Positions 25,062 through 35,100 of a DNA stretch of 64,000 bases are shown piece by piece. The notes beneath the pieces were generated by a model. It was given only the letters and a program-made list of their open reading frames with translations, was not told where the DNA came from and did no database searches. The translations under genes were made by a program, and so were the position numbers. The stretch comes from an uncultured Opitutaceae bacterium (lineage in GTDB: Bacteria > Verrucomicrobiota > Verrucomicrobiia > Opitutales > Opitutaceae), in assembly GCA_903890485.1 (NCBI GenBank), contig CAITBM010000009.1:62001-126000 (forward strand). The letters are read 5' to 3'. Every line of letters starts with the position of its first letter. The stretch's first letter is position 1.

Positions 25062-25819
25062 AGCATTTCCTCACGATCCTTAGCCACGAGGTCCGCATGC
25101 TCCTGGTGAGCACGAACACCTACATCGCCGCGGTCGCGTTCCTTTCCCTGATGGGATTCATCTTCACGGGGATCCTCGAGGACTACAGCAAGGCCGTCCA
25201 GGACGTGTCCCCCGCATCAGTCTTCTTTCAGCTCTACTGGCTGCCTGTGTTCTTCATGGTTCCCCTGCTGACCTCCAAGTGCCTCGCAGAGGAACGCAGG
25301 CTGGGGACGATCGAGACCCTCCTGACGACGCCCGTCACGACCGCGGAGGTGGTTCTCGGAAAATACGCGGCCGCCTACCTGCTCTACATCGCCTTCTGGG
25401 GCTCGACCTCCGGCCTCTTCTACATCCTCAAGCGATTCGCGGGCGACGCCCGCCTGATCGACCCGGGACCGATCGTCGGCGGCTACCTTTTTGTGGCGGT
25501 GTCCGGGCTCCTGTTCATTGCCATCGGTGTCTTCGCGAGCTCGCTCTCGCGCAACCAGTCCGTGGCCGGCATCCTGAGCCTCACGTTCCTGGTGGGGATC
25601 ATCCTGGGCAGCCGCTACCTCGGCCAGGCGTCGTGGCTGGACCGCGAGGCGCTGTCGCCGCTCAAGGACGCCGTGGAATACGCCCAGGTTAACCAGCACT
25701 TCCAGGACTTCACCCGCGGGGTCGTCGATACCCGCGAACTCCTCTTCTATGTGAGCGGCACCGTGCTGGCGCTCATCTTCAGCGTCCTCGCCGTGGAGGC
25801 GAAGCTGCTGCACAGCTAG
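25058..25819 (+). CDS. ABC-2 permease, GldF-like
   Basis: 253 residues from ATG 25058, which overlaps the ATPase stop; the frame is open further upstream but that part is in the ATPase gene. Six transmembrane helices are visible, the first 'NTYIAAVAFLSLMGFIFTGI' and the last 'FYVSGTVLALIFSVLAVEA'. Family hallmarks are 'LYWLPVFFMVPLLTSKCLAEER' (seen as PVFFMVPLLTSKCLAEER), then 'RLGTIETLLTTPVTTAEVVLGKY' as the cytoplasmic coupling stretch. It is an ABC-2 membrane subunit of the GldF/NosY type. The next gene begins 11 nt later. Confidence 0.9.
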   Translation: MKHFLTILSHEVRMLLVSTNTYIAAVAFLSLMGFIFTGILEDYSKAVQDVSPASVFFQLYWLPVFFMVPLLTSKCLAEERRLGTIETLLTTPVTTAEVVLGKYAAAYLLYIAFWGSTSGLFYILKRFAGDARLIDPGPIVGGYLFVAVSGLLFIAIGVFASSLSRNQSVAGILSLTFLVGIILGSRYLGQASWLDREALSPLKDAVEYAQVNQHFQDFTRGVVDTRELLFYVSGTVLALIFSVLAVEAKLLHS

Positions 25820-25830
25820 GACTCCGCGCC

Positions 25831-27300
25831 GTGATCGAAAGCTTCAGAGCCGCCCGCTGGATAAGGACAATGAACCTGCTGCTGCAGGCCGTCCTCTTCC
25901 TGACTTTCGTCGGGGGCCTGAACTACCTGTCCCGGAGCCACTCCTGGCGCTTCGACCTCACGCGCTACCGCCGGTACTCGCTCTCGGCTGAGACCCAGGC
26001 TTACCTGCGCGAGCTGGCTCTCCCGGTTCACATCGTAGTCACGGCCAACGGGCAGGTGAATGATCCGGCCGTCGAGGGTCTTCTCAGGGAGTACGTCTAC
26101 GCCACGGAGGCGAACCCCGCCGGGCAGGTCACGGTGGAGTACGTGGACCTCTACGAGGACCGCAGGAAGACCGAGAAATACGGGATCGAGAACCCGGGTG
26201 TCGTGCTGCTCCTGTGCGGCGGAAGGCGGCGGGTTCTCACCCCCGACAACCTCTACCGCGTCGAGGACAAGGTGAAGAAGGACTTCATTGGCGAGCAGGC
26301 CGTGACGGCCGCGATCCTGGATGTGTCCAATCCCGACCGGAAGAAGATCTACTTCCTTGTCGGGCACGGCGAGCTCAGGCCCGACGACGTAGACCCGGCC
26401 CGCGGGCTTTCGATGGCGAGGGACCAACTGAGGCTGCGCAACTACGACGTCGAGACCCTGGACCTGGTCGCAGCCCGGAAGATACCGCCGGACGCTTCTC
26501 TCTTGGTAAGCGCCTCCCCCATCGACCCCTACACCCCGTTCGAGCAGGAGCTGCTGCGCCAGTACCTGGGAGCCGGCGCAGGCCGATTGATCCTTTTCCT
26601 GGCGATCGGCACCCAGCCCGGGCTGAAGGACCTCCTGATCGACGACTGGGGCGTGGTGGTCGACGACGACGTGATCCTGGACGCCGCATCGGACAGCATG
26701 ACCGAGGACGGGGACCTGATCATCCGCGCCTACGCGCAGCACCAGATCACCCAGACCCTGGTCGACTACAAGGAGGGCCTCAGGATCGGCCAGGCCCGCA
26801 GCGTCAGGCCCTTGCCCGGCAGGCCGGCCGCGGCCGGCCTAACCGTGGTCACGCTCGCCGCAACCTCGACCACGGCCTGGGGGGAGGTCGACGCCCGGCA
26901 GCGCGGCATCCAACCCTTCACCCCGGGGCTCGACATCAAGGGTGCGCCCCAGATGGACCCGCCGAACAGGCTGGGGATAGCCGTGTCGTCCGAGCACGTG
27001 CCGGTGCGCGGCGACCTGCCCTTCTCGGTCCGCGGGGGGCGGATCGTCGTGATAGGAACCGGCGACATGATATCGAATGCGCGGGTGACCAATGCCGGGG
27101 CACTCGGGCTTTTCCTCGGCGCCGTGAACTGGACCATAGGCCGCGACATCGCGCTCAACGTGCCCGCCCGGCCGATCGAGCGGTTCTCCCTGTCCCTGAG
27201 CGCCGGCGACCTGGCTCGCCTGCGCTACACGCTGATGCTGGCGCTCCCCGGCATTGCGGCACTCCTTGGCATAGCCGTATACTGGGCCCGACGTAACTAG
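25831..27300 (+). CDS. GldG-like ABC-associated protein
   Basis: 489 residues, GTG start (ATG 25870 is an alternative). An N-terminal helix (NLLLQAVLFLTFVGGLNYL) leads to a large extracytoplasmic domain containing 'HSWRFDLTRYRRYSLSAETQ', the typical GldG opening, then 'VEYVDLYEDRRKTEKYG' and 'FLVGHGELRPDD'. A second helix near the end (YTLMLALPGIAALLGIAVYW) anchors the C-terminus. The domain (ABC_transp_aux) sits between ATPase/permease pairs and DUF4340 proteins in many genomes. It is probably a periplasmic or exoplasmic partner of the permease encoded upstream; no enzyme motif is visible. Confidence 0.87.
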   Translation: MIESFRAARWIRTMNLLLQAVLFLTFVGGLNYLSRSHSWRFDLTRYRRYSLSAETQAYLRELALPVHIVVTANGQVNDPAVEGLLREYVYATEANPAGQVTVEYVDLYEDRRKTEKYGIENPGVVLLLCGGRRRVLTPDNLYRVEDKVKKDFIGEQAVTAAILDVSNPDRKKIYFLVGHGELRPDDVDPARGLSMARDQLRLRNYDVETLDLVAARKIPPDASLLVSASPIDPYTPFEQELLRQYLGAGAGRLILFLAIGTQPGLKDLLIDDWGVVVDDDVILDAASDSMTEDGDLIIRAYAQHQITQTLVDYKEGLRIGQARSVRPLPGRPAAAGLTVVTLAATSTTAWGEVDARQRGIQPFTPGLDIKGAPQMDPPNRLGIAVSSEHVPVRGDLPFSVRGGRIVVIGTGDMISNARVTNAGALGLFLGAVNWTIGRDIALNVPARPIERFSLSLSAGDLARLRYTLMLALPGIAALLGIAVYWARRN

Positions 27301-27332
27301 AACCTGAGACCGACACCACCTGTCCCAACGCA

Positions 27333-29207
27333 ATGCGCTCCAAAGTCACACTGGTCCTGCTGTTCCTGAACGTCGCGCTCTTCTTCTTCATTTTCTATTT
27401 TGAACGGGACTGGAGGATCGAGCGGGCGTCCCAGGAGGCGAGGCGCCGGGTGCTGGGGCCTGAGGCGGCGAACATCCGTGGCCTGGAGGTCTCGGGGACC
27501 GCCCCTGGAACGAGCTTCAGCCTGGAGCGCAGGGGCGACGCCTGGTTCCTCACGCGCCCTGTCGAGTGGCCCGCCAATCTGAATGCCGTTAGCCGCATCC
27601 TTAACGAGCTGCAGTTCCTGGAACACGAGACGAGCTTCAGCACGCGGGACTTGGAAAAGAATGGCCAGAAGCTTGCGGATTACGGCCTCGACCAGCCGAA
27701 GCTCACGCTCTCCTTCACCTCCGGGGACGAGGGGGCCGCAGGACGAACGACGGTCCTGAAGATCGGCGACACCACCAAAGTGGGCGACCACCTCTATCTC
27801 CTGTCCTCGGATGGGCAGAAGATCCACGTCGTCAGCCGCTCGCTCGCCGACAGTCTCTCCGTCCCCTTCGACCAGCTGCGATCAGACGTCATCTACTCGA
27901 TCCAGGTGTTCGAGGCGCGCTCGCTTAATCTGCAGACCGCGGCCCCCTCCAACGTCCGTGTTCGCCTGGACCGGGAAGGCAGCCGCTGGCTGTTCCGCAC
28001 CCCAGTCAATGCCCGCGCCGGGAAGAATGCCACGGAACTGACGATCAACGCCCTGGACGCACTCCGTGTGAAGTCCTTCGTCCTGCAGAACCCCCCGGCG
28101 ACTGCCCCGTCGGCGGCGCCGCTCCTCCGCGTGACCATCGAGGGGAACAACCGCCACGAGACCCTCTTCGTCGGCGCGCAGACCGATGAGGACCATGTCT
28201 ACTACGCCCAGCTTGAGGATCGGCGCGCAATCTTCACGGTCACCATCCCCGCAGGGCTCATGAACACGTTGCGAAACGCCGCCGACGACTTGCGCGACCG
28301 CCACATCCTGGATTTTGATGCGAGCGCCGTCACGTCCATCACGCTTTCCGCCCTGAACCAGCCCGAGCTTTCCCTCCAGCGCCTGGAGTCGGCCGGGGGC
28401 GGGCACGACGCCGGCTGGCAGATCATCCGGAGGGGGGTAAGTGCACAGGGCTCGCAGACCCTAGCCGCGGATTCCGCGGCGGTGCAGAAGCTCCTTGAGC
28501 AGCTTGAGACCCTCAGCGCGCTCCGCTTCCAGAGCGACGCGCCGACGAATGCCGACATCGAGGACTGGGGGTTCAACCGGCCTGAGCGCGAGGTGGTGCT
28601 CACTGTCGGCGGGACGCCGGCGACGCAGGTCACCCTCCAGATCGGCCTGCCAACCCGGCGCGAGAACATCGCCTATGCCAGGATCGCGGGCCTGCCCTCG
28701 GTGTATGCGGTCGAGCCCGATATCCTCAAGGACACCAGTGCGTCGCCGTTGGCCTGGCGCGAGCGCCTCCTGGAGACCCTCCCCGCGTCGGCCCAAGTCA
28801 CCTCGCTCACGCTTTCGAACGCGGCCGACAACTCGGTTGTCTACTCGCGTAAGCTTGCCGACAACGAGACCTGGGATGCGGCGCTCGCCAGCGAGCCGGT
28901 CGCCCGGAAGTCCGCGATCAAAGAGGTCCTCGGTGAACTGCGCTCGCTCAGGGCCGCGAGCTTTGTCCAGGACGGGTTCCCCGAGAAGGTGTTCGCCGCC
29001 GGAGAGGTCCGGGCCTGGAAATACAGGCTGGATGCAACCGTTTCCCTGCCGGGCGGGGCCGGCGCCGGCCAGGTGAACACCATGACGCTCTGGTTCGCCG
29101 AGAGGACCGGGGGAACCGAGCAGCTGGCAGGCTCCAAGGAATTCGGGGCGGTCTTTGCAATTGAGCAGCCGCTCCTGGATGCGCTCTGGACGCTCACGCA
29201 GCCCTAA
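27333..29207 (+). CDS. DUF4340 family protein, GldG-cluster partner
   Basis: 624 residues. One N-terminal transmembrane helix (VTLVLLFLNVALFFFIFYFE), the rest extracytoplasmic. It contains repeats of the DUF4340 beta-rich module, recognisable by the phrase 'YGLDQPKLTLSF.SGDEG' near residue 120 and again as 'WGFNRPEREVVLTVGG' near residue 415, each followed by 'T.L.IG......Y'. At least two and probably three modules are present. DUF4340 proteins sit beside GldG in many phyla and are thought to be part of the same envelope complex; their ligand is not known. The next gene starts 3 nt later. Confidence 0.85.
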   Translation: MRSKVTLVLLFLNVALFFFIFYFERDWRIERASQEARRRVLGPEAANIRGLEVSGTAPGTSFSLERRGDAWFLTRPVEWPANLNAVSRILNELQFLEHETSFSTRDLEKNGQKLADYGLDQPKLTLSFTSGDEGAAGRTTVLKIGDTTKVGDHLYLLSSDGQKIHVVSRSLADSLSVPFDQLRSDVIYSIQVFEARSLNLQTAAPSNVRVRLDREGSRWLFRTPVNARAGKNATELTINALDALRVKSFVLQNPPATAPSAAPLLRVTIEGNNRHETLFVGAQTDEDHVYYAQLEDRRAIFTVTIPAGLMNTLRNAADDLRDRHILDFDASAVTSITLSALNQPELSLQRLESAGGGHDAGWQIIRRGVSAQGSQTLAADSAAVQKLLEQLETLSALRFQSDAPTNADIEDWGFNRPEREVVLTVGGTPATQVTLQIGLPTRRENIAYARIAGLPSVYAVEPDILKDTSASPLAWRERLLETLPASAQVTSLTLSNAADNSVVYSRKLADNETWDAALASEPVARKSAIKEVLGELRSLRAASFVQDGFPEKVFAAGEVRAWKYRLDATVSLPGGAGAGQVNTMTLWFAERTGGTEQLAGSKEFGAVFAIEQPLLDALWTLTQP

Positions 29208-29210
29208 CGG

Positions 29211-31997
29211 ATGCCCGCACGATTTCTAAGGCCATGCCTCGCTGGGGCGCGCCACTGCATCACCTTCCTGGTCACGATCGGCGTGTGGTCGACCTGGCTG
29301 TTCCTGGTGATCCTGCTCTGCTTCCAGGCCTACATCGGGGCCGTGAACGAGCTCCAGGTGCCCAAGTTCCTGCTCCGCTCGATCGAGGACCACCTGGCCC
29401 AGTCGGGGGTTTCCGTGAAGTTCGGCAGGGCCACCTTCGACCCTGCCGGTCGCATCCTCCTGCAACACGCGCGGTTCCGCCTGGCCTCTTTCGCTGAGCC
29501 GATCGTCACGGCCGATGCGATCTACATCCGGCTCGATCCGATAGCACTCCTCGAGCGCAAGTTCGAAGCAAAGGAGATCCGCGCGACCGGGGCCAACCTG
29601 TTCATCCCGGCAATGCTTTCCGCTTCGGGCAGGGCCGAGAAGCTCGTCGAGGACCTTGACGCGGGCTTCTCGATCACCCCCCGGGGGAACGAGTTTTCGG
29701 TCGACTACCTGAACTGCCGCCTGGGCGGCGTCTTTGTCTCGGCCCATGGCCAGGTCGATGCGGGCACGGTCTCTCGCAACGCGGCACCCGAGCGGTCCCT
29801 GCCGCTCGCAGAGTTTGTCGCCTCCAACTACGTCGCCCTGAGCCGCGAGTTCTCCAAGGCCGAGGAGCGCCTTGCCGGCCTCAACCACGCCGTGGTGACC
29901 GGGGTCCTGACCCCCTCGGACACAAGGGGAGCCCTCGTGAACGCCGAGCTTTTTGCCGACGGCCTCCACCTTGCCGGTGAAAGGCCGGTCGAGTCCGGAG
30001 CCATCCACGCATCGTGCCGCTTCCCCCTCCTCGGGAACACTCCGCTCATGACGTCGGCAACGGGCACCGTGGAGAGCCTGCGGATCGGCGACAACATCTC
30101 GGGGTCCTCGATTCGCGCCTGGGTCCGGGGCATACTCAAGATGGACACCCTTTACTTTGACCCGAAACAGGCGGAGGTGACACTGGGTTCAGCCACCTAT
30201 GAGGGAACCCAAATTGACGCGCCCATCCTCAGGCTCGCTCCCGAGAGCCTGAAGGTGATCGTGGGCGAGGTTGCTCTCCGTGCCTTCGGCAAGCCGCTGT
30301 GGGCCAAGGGGCGCGTCGACCTTGGGGACAAGTCCGCGGACCTCTCGTTTGAGGGAACTCTCGCCCCCGAACTGATCGAACCCCTCTCCTCCCAGACCCA
30401 CGTGTCAATCCGCCGATTTGCCGACCTCGCCGAGTCAATGGCCATAGCGGGCACCGCACGCCTAGACCCGGGATGGAAGCTCGCCGATGTCCGCGCCCGC
30501 GTCGACACGCGGAACTTCACGGCCTACGGGGTTCATTTCGACGAGGCTCGGGGGCTCGTCAGTTTCGACGGAACACACTTCGCGGCCCGCGAGGCCGTGG
30601 CCGTGAGCGGCGACAACCTGGCGATGGGATCCTACGAGCAGAACTTTGCGACCCGCGAGTTCCGGTACCTGCTTTCCGGACGCCTGAGGCCACTCGATAT
30701 CTCGCCGTGGTTCCTCGGCGACTGGTGGGGCAACATCTTCAAGCCCTTCGAGTTTCCCGAACAGCCCGCGAGTTCCGTTATCGAGGTGAAGGGACGCTAT
30801 GTGAAGGTTCCTGAATTTTCCGTGTTTGGCTACGCCGAGGCGAAGGGGGCCATCATCCGCGGCGTTCCCTTTGATACCACCCACGTCCTGATCTATGTCG
30901 ACCCGACGCAGTGCCGCGGGATCGATGTCCGGGTAACCAAGGACACGGGAAACGCGCAGGGGACCTTCACGCTCCTGACAGATCCCGACAAGGGCGGCCT
31001 CTGGAAGAGCCTCGAAATCGCCGCCAATGCGGAAATCGACCCTTCCCCGCTCGCGAAGCTCCTTCCCGACGAGGGCGCCGAGGCCCTGGCCGCGTTTTCC
31101 TTCGAGAAGCCCCCCTCGATCCTGGTGAACGGGCGTTTCGACGGGCCGGCGGCCTCCAATGACCCCCACAAGTCGCTGCATATCGCCGTGCATTCCCGAT
31201 CGGCCCTTCGGATCCACGGCGTCGCCTTTGAACGGGCTTCGTTCAAGGTCGACCTGAATGACGACACCGTCGATGTGGGCGATATTGATGCCGGGTTTGC
31301 CGGGGGCCAGGTGACCGGATCGTCGGAAACAACGGGCACAGGCGCCCATAAGCGACTCCGGTTCAAGGCCGCCCTTTCGGGCGCCAGCCTGGGACAGGCC
31401 GCGTCCGCCGCCGAGGGCTACGTGGTGTCGGGCAAGCCCGGAAGTTCCACGGCCCTCGAGACCTTTGCCAAGGCCAAGTCCGGCGTCCGCCTTGATTTGA
31501 ACGCGGCAGCGGAGGGAGGTTTCGGCGACCTCGCCTCGTTCACTGGGGACGGGAACATCCAGGTGCAGGGTTCAAGCCTGGGGGAGCTGGAGCTCCTGGG
31601 CGGCCTGTCGAAGGTGCTCAAGTTTCCCGAGCTTCGCTTCACGCAGGCCAAGTCGACTTTCAAGATAGAGAACGCCTCGATCAACTTTCCCGACCTGAGC
31701 GTCGTGGGGGCCAACTCCATGATTCGGGCCAAGGGAACCTACTCGATCGACCGGCGCACCCTGGACTTTTCGGTCAACATCTACCCCTTCATGGAGAGCA
31801 AGTCGCTCTTGCAGGTCTTTAACGCCCTTTCGGCACCCATTTCGGCCGTGCTCCGCGTTCGGCTCGCCGGCAGCATCGACAAACCCTCGTGGCGCTTGGC
31901 CTACAGTCCGCTCAACCTCCTAAGGGAGGGTGAACCGAAACCGGAGATTGCCCCCAAGGACGGGACGCCCGCCCCGTTGGCAAACCCCGGACCGTGA
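29211..31997 (+). CDS. AsmA-like large envelope protein
   Basis: 928 residues with one N-terminal membrane helix (FLVTIGVWSTWLFLVILLCF) and a long beta-rich body. Near the N-terminus 'VKFGRATFDPAGRILLQHARF' (shown in short form: FGRATFDPAGRILLQHARF) resembles the start of AsmA/TamB/DUF3971 bridge proteins. The C-terminal 250 residues follow the AsmA_2 pattern: 'GDGNIQVQGSSLGELELLGG', 'FRFTQAKSTFKIEN'-like stretch, 'SVVGANSMIRAKGTYSIDRR' and 'LRVRLAGSIDKPSWRL'. Such proteins form hydrophobic grooves that carry lipids between inner and outer membrane. Being the last gene of the GldA/F/G-DUF4340 cluster suggests a lipid or glycolipid cargo, but this is inference. Confidence 0.78.
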   Translation: MPARFLRPCLAGARHCITFLVTIGVWSTWLFLVILLCFQAYIGAVNELQVPKFLLRSIEDHLAQSGVSVKFGRATFDPAGRILLQHARFRLASFAEPIVTADAIYIRLDPIALLERKFEAKEIRATGANLFIPAMLSASGRAEKLVEDLDAGFSITPRGNEFSVDYLNCRLGGVFVSAHGQVDAGTVSRNAAPERSLPLAEFVASNYVALSREFSKAEERLAGLNHAVVTGVLTPSDTRGALVNAELFADGLHLAGERPVESGAIHASCRFPLLGNTPLMTSATGTVESLRIGDNISGSSIRAWVRGILKMDTLYFDPKQAEVTLGSATYEGTQIDAPILRLAPESLKVIVGEVALRAFGKPLWAKGRVDLGDKSADLSFEGTLAPELIEPLSSQTHVSIRRFADLAESMAIAGTARLDPGWKLADVRARVDTRNFTAYGVHFDEARGLVSFDGTHFAAREAVAVSGDNLAMGSYEQNFATREFRYLLSGRLRPLDISPWFLGDWWGNIFKPFEFPEQPASSVIEVKGRYVKVPEFSVFGYAEAKGAIIRGVPFDTTHVLIYVDPTQCRGIDVRVTKDTGNAQGTFTLLTDPDKGGLWKSLEIAANAEIDPSPLAKLLPDEGAEALAAFSFEKPPSILVNGRFDGPAASNDPHKSLHIAVHSRSALRIHGVAFERASFKVDLNDDTVDVGDIDAGFAGGQVTGSSETTGTGAHKRLRFKAALSGASLGQAASAAEGYVVSGKPGSSTALETFAKAKSGVRLDLNAAAEGGFGDLASFTGDGNIQVQGSSLGELELLGGLSKVLKFPELRFTQAKSTFKIENASINFPDLSVVGANSMIRAKGTYSIDRRTLDFSVNIYPFMESKSLLQVFNALSAPISAVLRVRLAGSIDKPSWRLAYSPLNLLREGEPKPEIAPKDGTPAPLANPGP

Positions 31998-32107
31998 CAG
32001 GTTAAGGGCGGCTAAGGCCCTCCAGGCGCACCGTAGAAGTGCGTAAACTCCTTGATTCGAAACACATTGCCCCGGGTGGACCGAAACGCTTAGTTCCTTT
32101 GGGCCGC

Positions 32108-35100
32108 ATGGACCACGTCAACACATTGCCCCGCCGGTCCTGGATCGAGCGGGTATCGTTAGCGCTCGCCGTGATCCTCATGGGCATTGGGCTCGTGTCC
32201 ATTTTCTGCTGGTTCCTCCGGCTCGACCGGTTGGTTGAGCCGATCGAACACAAGGCCCCGATCATGTTCAACGAGGGGCTGTGCTTCCTGGCGCTGGGAG
32301 CCGCCCTGTTGGGCCGTGAACTCAAGTCCCCGAGGGCAGCATGGGCTGCGCTGGGAGCGGCCGTGGTCGGCGGCCTGACCGCCCTGGAGGGAATCCTGGG
32401 CATCGACCTAAAAATCGACGAGCTGCTCGCGCGAGACAGCCTCCTGGTGGACACGGTGCAGCCCGGCCGCGGCTCGGTCATCGCAGCCTGCTGCATCACG
32501 GCCGCGGGCGTCGCCCTGTTCTGGAGGATTTCGGAAAAGCGTGCCCGGGAACGCCTCTTTGCTGAGGCCGTGTCGGGCTCGGTCCTGGCCTCCGTGGGTT
32601 TTTCGACGATCCTCGGATACGCCTTCGAGTTGCCCGCCGTCTACAACTGGGGGACGAACACGGCCCTCTCCGTGGCAACCGCGGCCGCGCTCCTGGCGGC
32701 AGGCCTCGCCCTTCTGGTGCTCGCCTGGCGCGAGAGCCTCAAGGACGAGGGCGGCCCCCCGGCCTGGATGCCGATGCCCTTCGTCATCGGGAGCCTGACC
32801 CTGACCCTCATCTTCTGGATCGGGCTCAGGGACAGCGAGATGTCCAATCTGGACGCGAAGACCGCCGCCGCCGCCGATCAGGTCGCCACGAGCATCAAGT
32901 CCGCCATCGACCAGCAGATGAACATGCTGGACCGGATGGCGCGCAACGGCGCCGACAACCCGGACACGAACCTCGTCGCCTGGCAAACCGACGCGGCGTC
33001 GCTCTTTGACGATGCCAAGGAACTCGGGTGCGACTCGATCTCTCTTATCGACGTCGTCGACACCCGGCTCCTCACCCGCTGGGTCTACCCAACCCCGGAC
33101 AAGGCCCCGGCGGTCAAATTTGACCACGCGCTCGACACCCGCCGGCGCGAGGCAATTGAGACTGCACGGGCAAAGAACGGGCCCGAGCTGACCTCGCTCT
33201 CGGAGGCTATCGGCAAGAAGAAGGGCTACGGCTTCGTGATTTACGCCCCGATAGGCAGGAGCGGAAGCCCCAGTCACTACGCGGCCGCCGAGTACATCTA
33301 CGCCCGCTTCTTCGCCACGCTCTACAAGCAGCTCAAGCTCGGCCCGAGCTACGAACTGTTCGTGACCGTGGGCCGCACCGAGGTCTACAGCTCGGTCCTC
33401 TCGGAAAAGGGAACGGTCTCCCTGCCCAAGGAGAAGGTCTACCCCAACCTCTTCGACCAAAGGGTGAGGCTCGGCCTCTCGCCAACCCCCGAGCTCCTGA
33501 TCTCAAACAAGCGCTACCTGCCCGAGATGGCCCTAGTCGGCGGCCTGGCGATCACCCTCCTCCTGGGCTTCACCCTGCACCTTGCCCGCCGCGCAAGGGC
33601 CGGCCAGTATCTTTCCGAGCTCTCGAACAAGCGCCTCGTTGCCGAGAACGAGGAGAGGCGGCGAATCGAGGCAAGGCTCAAGGTCTCCGACGAGCGCCTC
33701 AGGCTCGCGCTCGACTCCACGCAGATCGGCATCTTCGAATGGAACGTTCCCAAGGGCCACGTCTACTACAGCCCGGGCCTCTGGGGTCTGCTCGGCTACG
33801 AGCATGCGCGGATGCCCTCGACGCTCGAGGTGTGGCAATCCCTGATCCATCCCGACGACATCCCGGTCTACCGCAAGCGGACCGAGTCCCAGCTCAACGG
33901 CGTCGCCTCCTTCATCGACCCGGAGTACCGGGTGAGGGCCCGCACGGGTGACTGGCGCTGGGTGTACATGCGTTCGAAGTCCGTGCTGGCGGGCCCCAAC
34001 GGCAGGCCCACCCGCATCATCGGCACGGTCCAGGACATCACGACCCGTCGCGAGTCCGAGCAGGCCCTCAGGGAAAGCCAGGCCGAGGCGCGCAAGCTTT
34101 CGCTCGTGGCCTCGAAGACGGACAACCTGGTCGTGATCGGCTCTGCGGACGGGAAGATCGAGTGGGTGAACAGCGCCTTCTGCCGCGTGATGGAGTACAC
34201 CCTGGAGGAGGTTGTCGGAAAGGACCCCGGTACCCTACTGAGCGGCCCCGACACCGACGCCGCACAGTCCGACCTGATCCGGAACGAAATCGCCAAGGGC
34301 AACGGCACGAACACCGAGATTGTCCACTACTCCAAGTCCGGCCGGAAGTACTACCTGCACCTGGAGGTCCAGGTCGTGCGCAACCAGGCGGGCCAAGTCG
34401 AGAATTTCATCGCGATCGAGAATGACATCACCTCCAGGGTTGAGACCGAGAACCAGCTCAGGAGGGCCAAGGCGGAGGCGGACTTCGCCTCGCGCGCCAA
34501 GAGCGAATTCCTGGCCTCGATGTCGCACGAGATCCGGACGCCCATGAACGGCGTCATCGGCATGACGAGCATCCTGACCGAGACGTCGCTCACCGCCGAG
34601 CAGCGCGACTTCGTGAACACGATCCGCACCTCGGGCGAGGCGCTGCTCACGATCATCAACGACATCCTCGACTTCTCGAAGATCGAGTCGGGAAAGATGG
34701 AGCTCGAGAAGGCCCCCTTCGAGCTGGCCCTGTGCGTCGAGGAGGCGCTCGACCTCTTCGCCCCCACGGCGGCCGCGAAGCGCCTGGAGATCGGCTACCA
34801 CGTGGAGCCCGACGTACCGCCGTGGATCGTCGGGGACGTGACCCGGCTGAGGCAGATCATCGTCAACCTGGTCAACAACGCCATCAAGTTCACCCCGACG
34901 GGAAGCATCTCGATTCAGGTTCGGCGGATTCCACTGGATGCGTCCGTGCGGGCGACGCCCGCCGGCAGGATGAGGCTGGAGATCACCGTGCAGGACACGG
35001 GCATCGGCATTCCCCCGGACCGCATCGACCGCCTCTTCAAGGCGTTCAGCCAGGTGGACTCCTCCACGACGCGCAAGTACGTCGGGACGGGCCTCGGCCT

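Noticed and set aside
32039-32107. Extending the hybrid kinase to GTG 32039.
   Set aside because: Possible, but ATG 32108 gives a normal charged N-terminus before the first helix; neither has a clear ribosome site, so the ATG was preferred.
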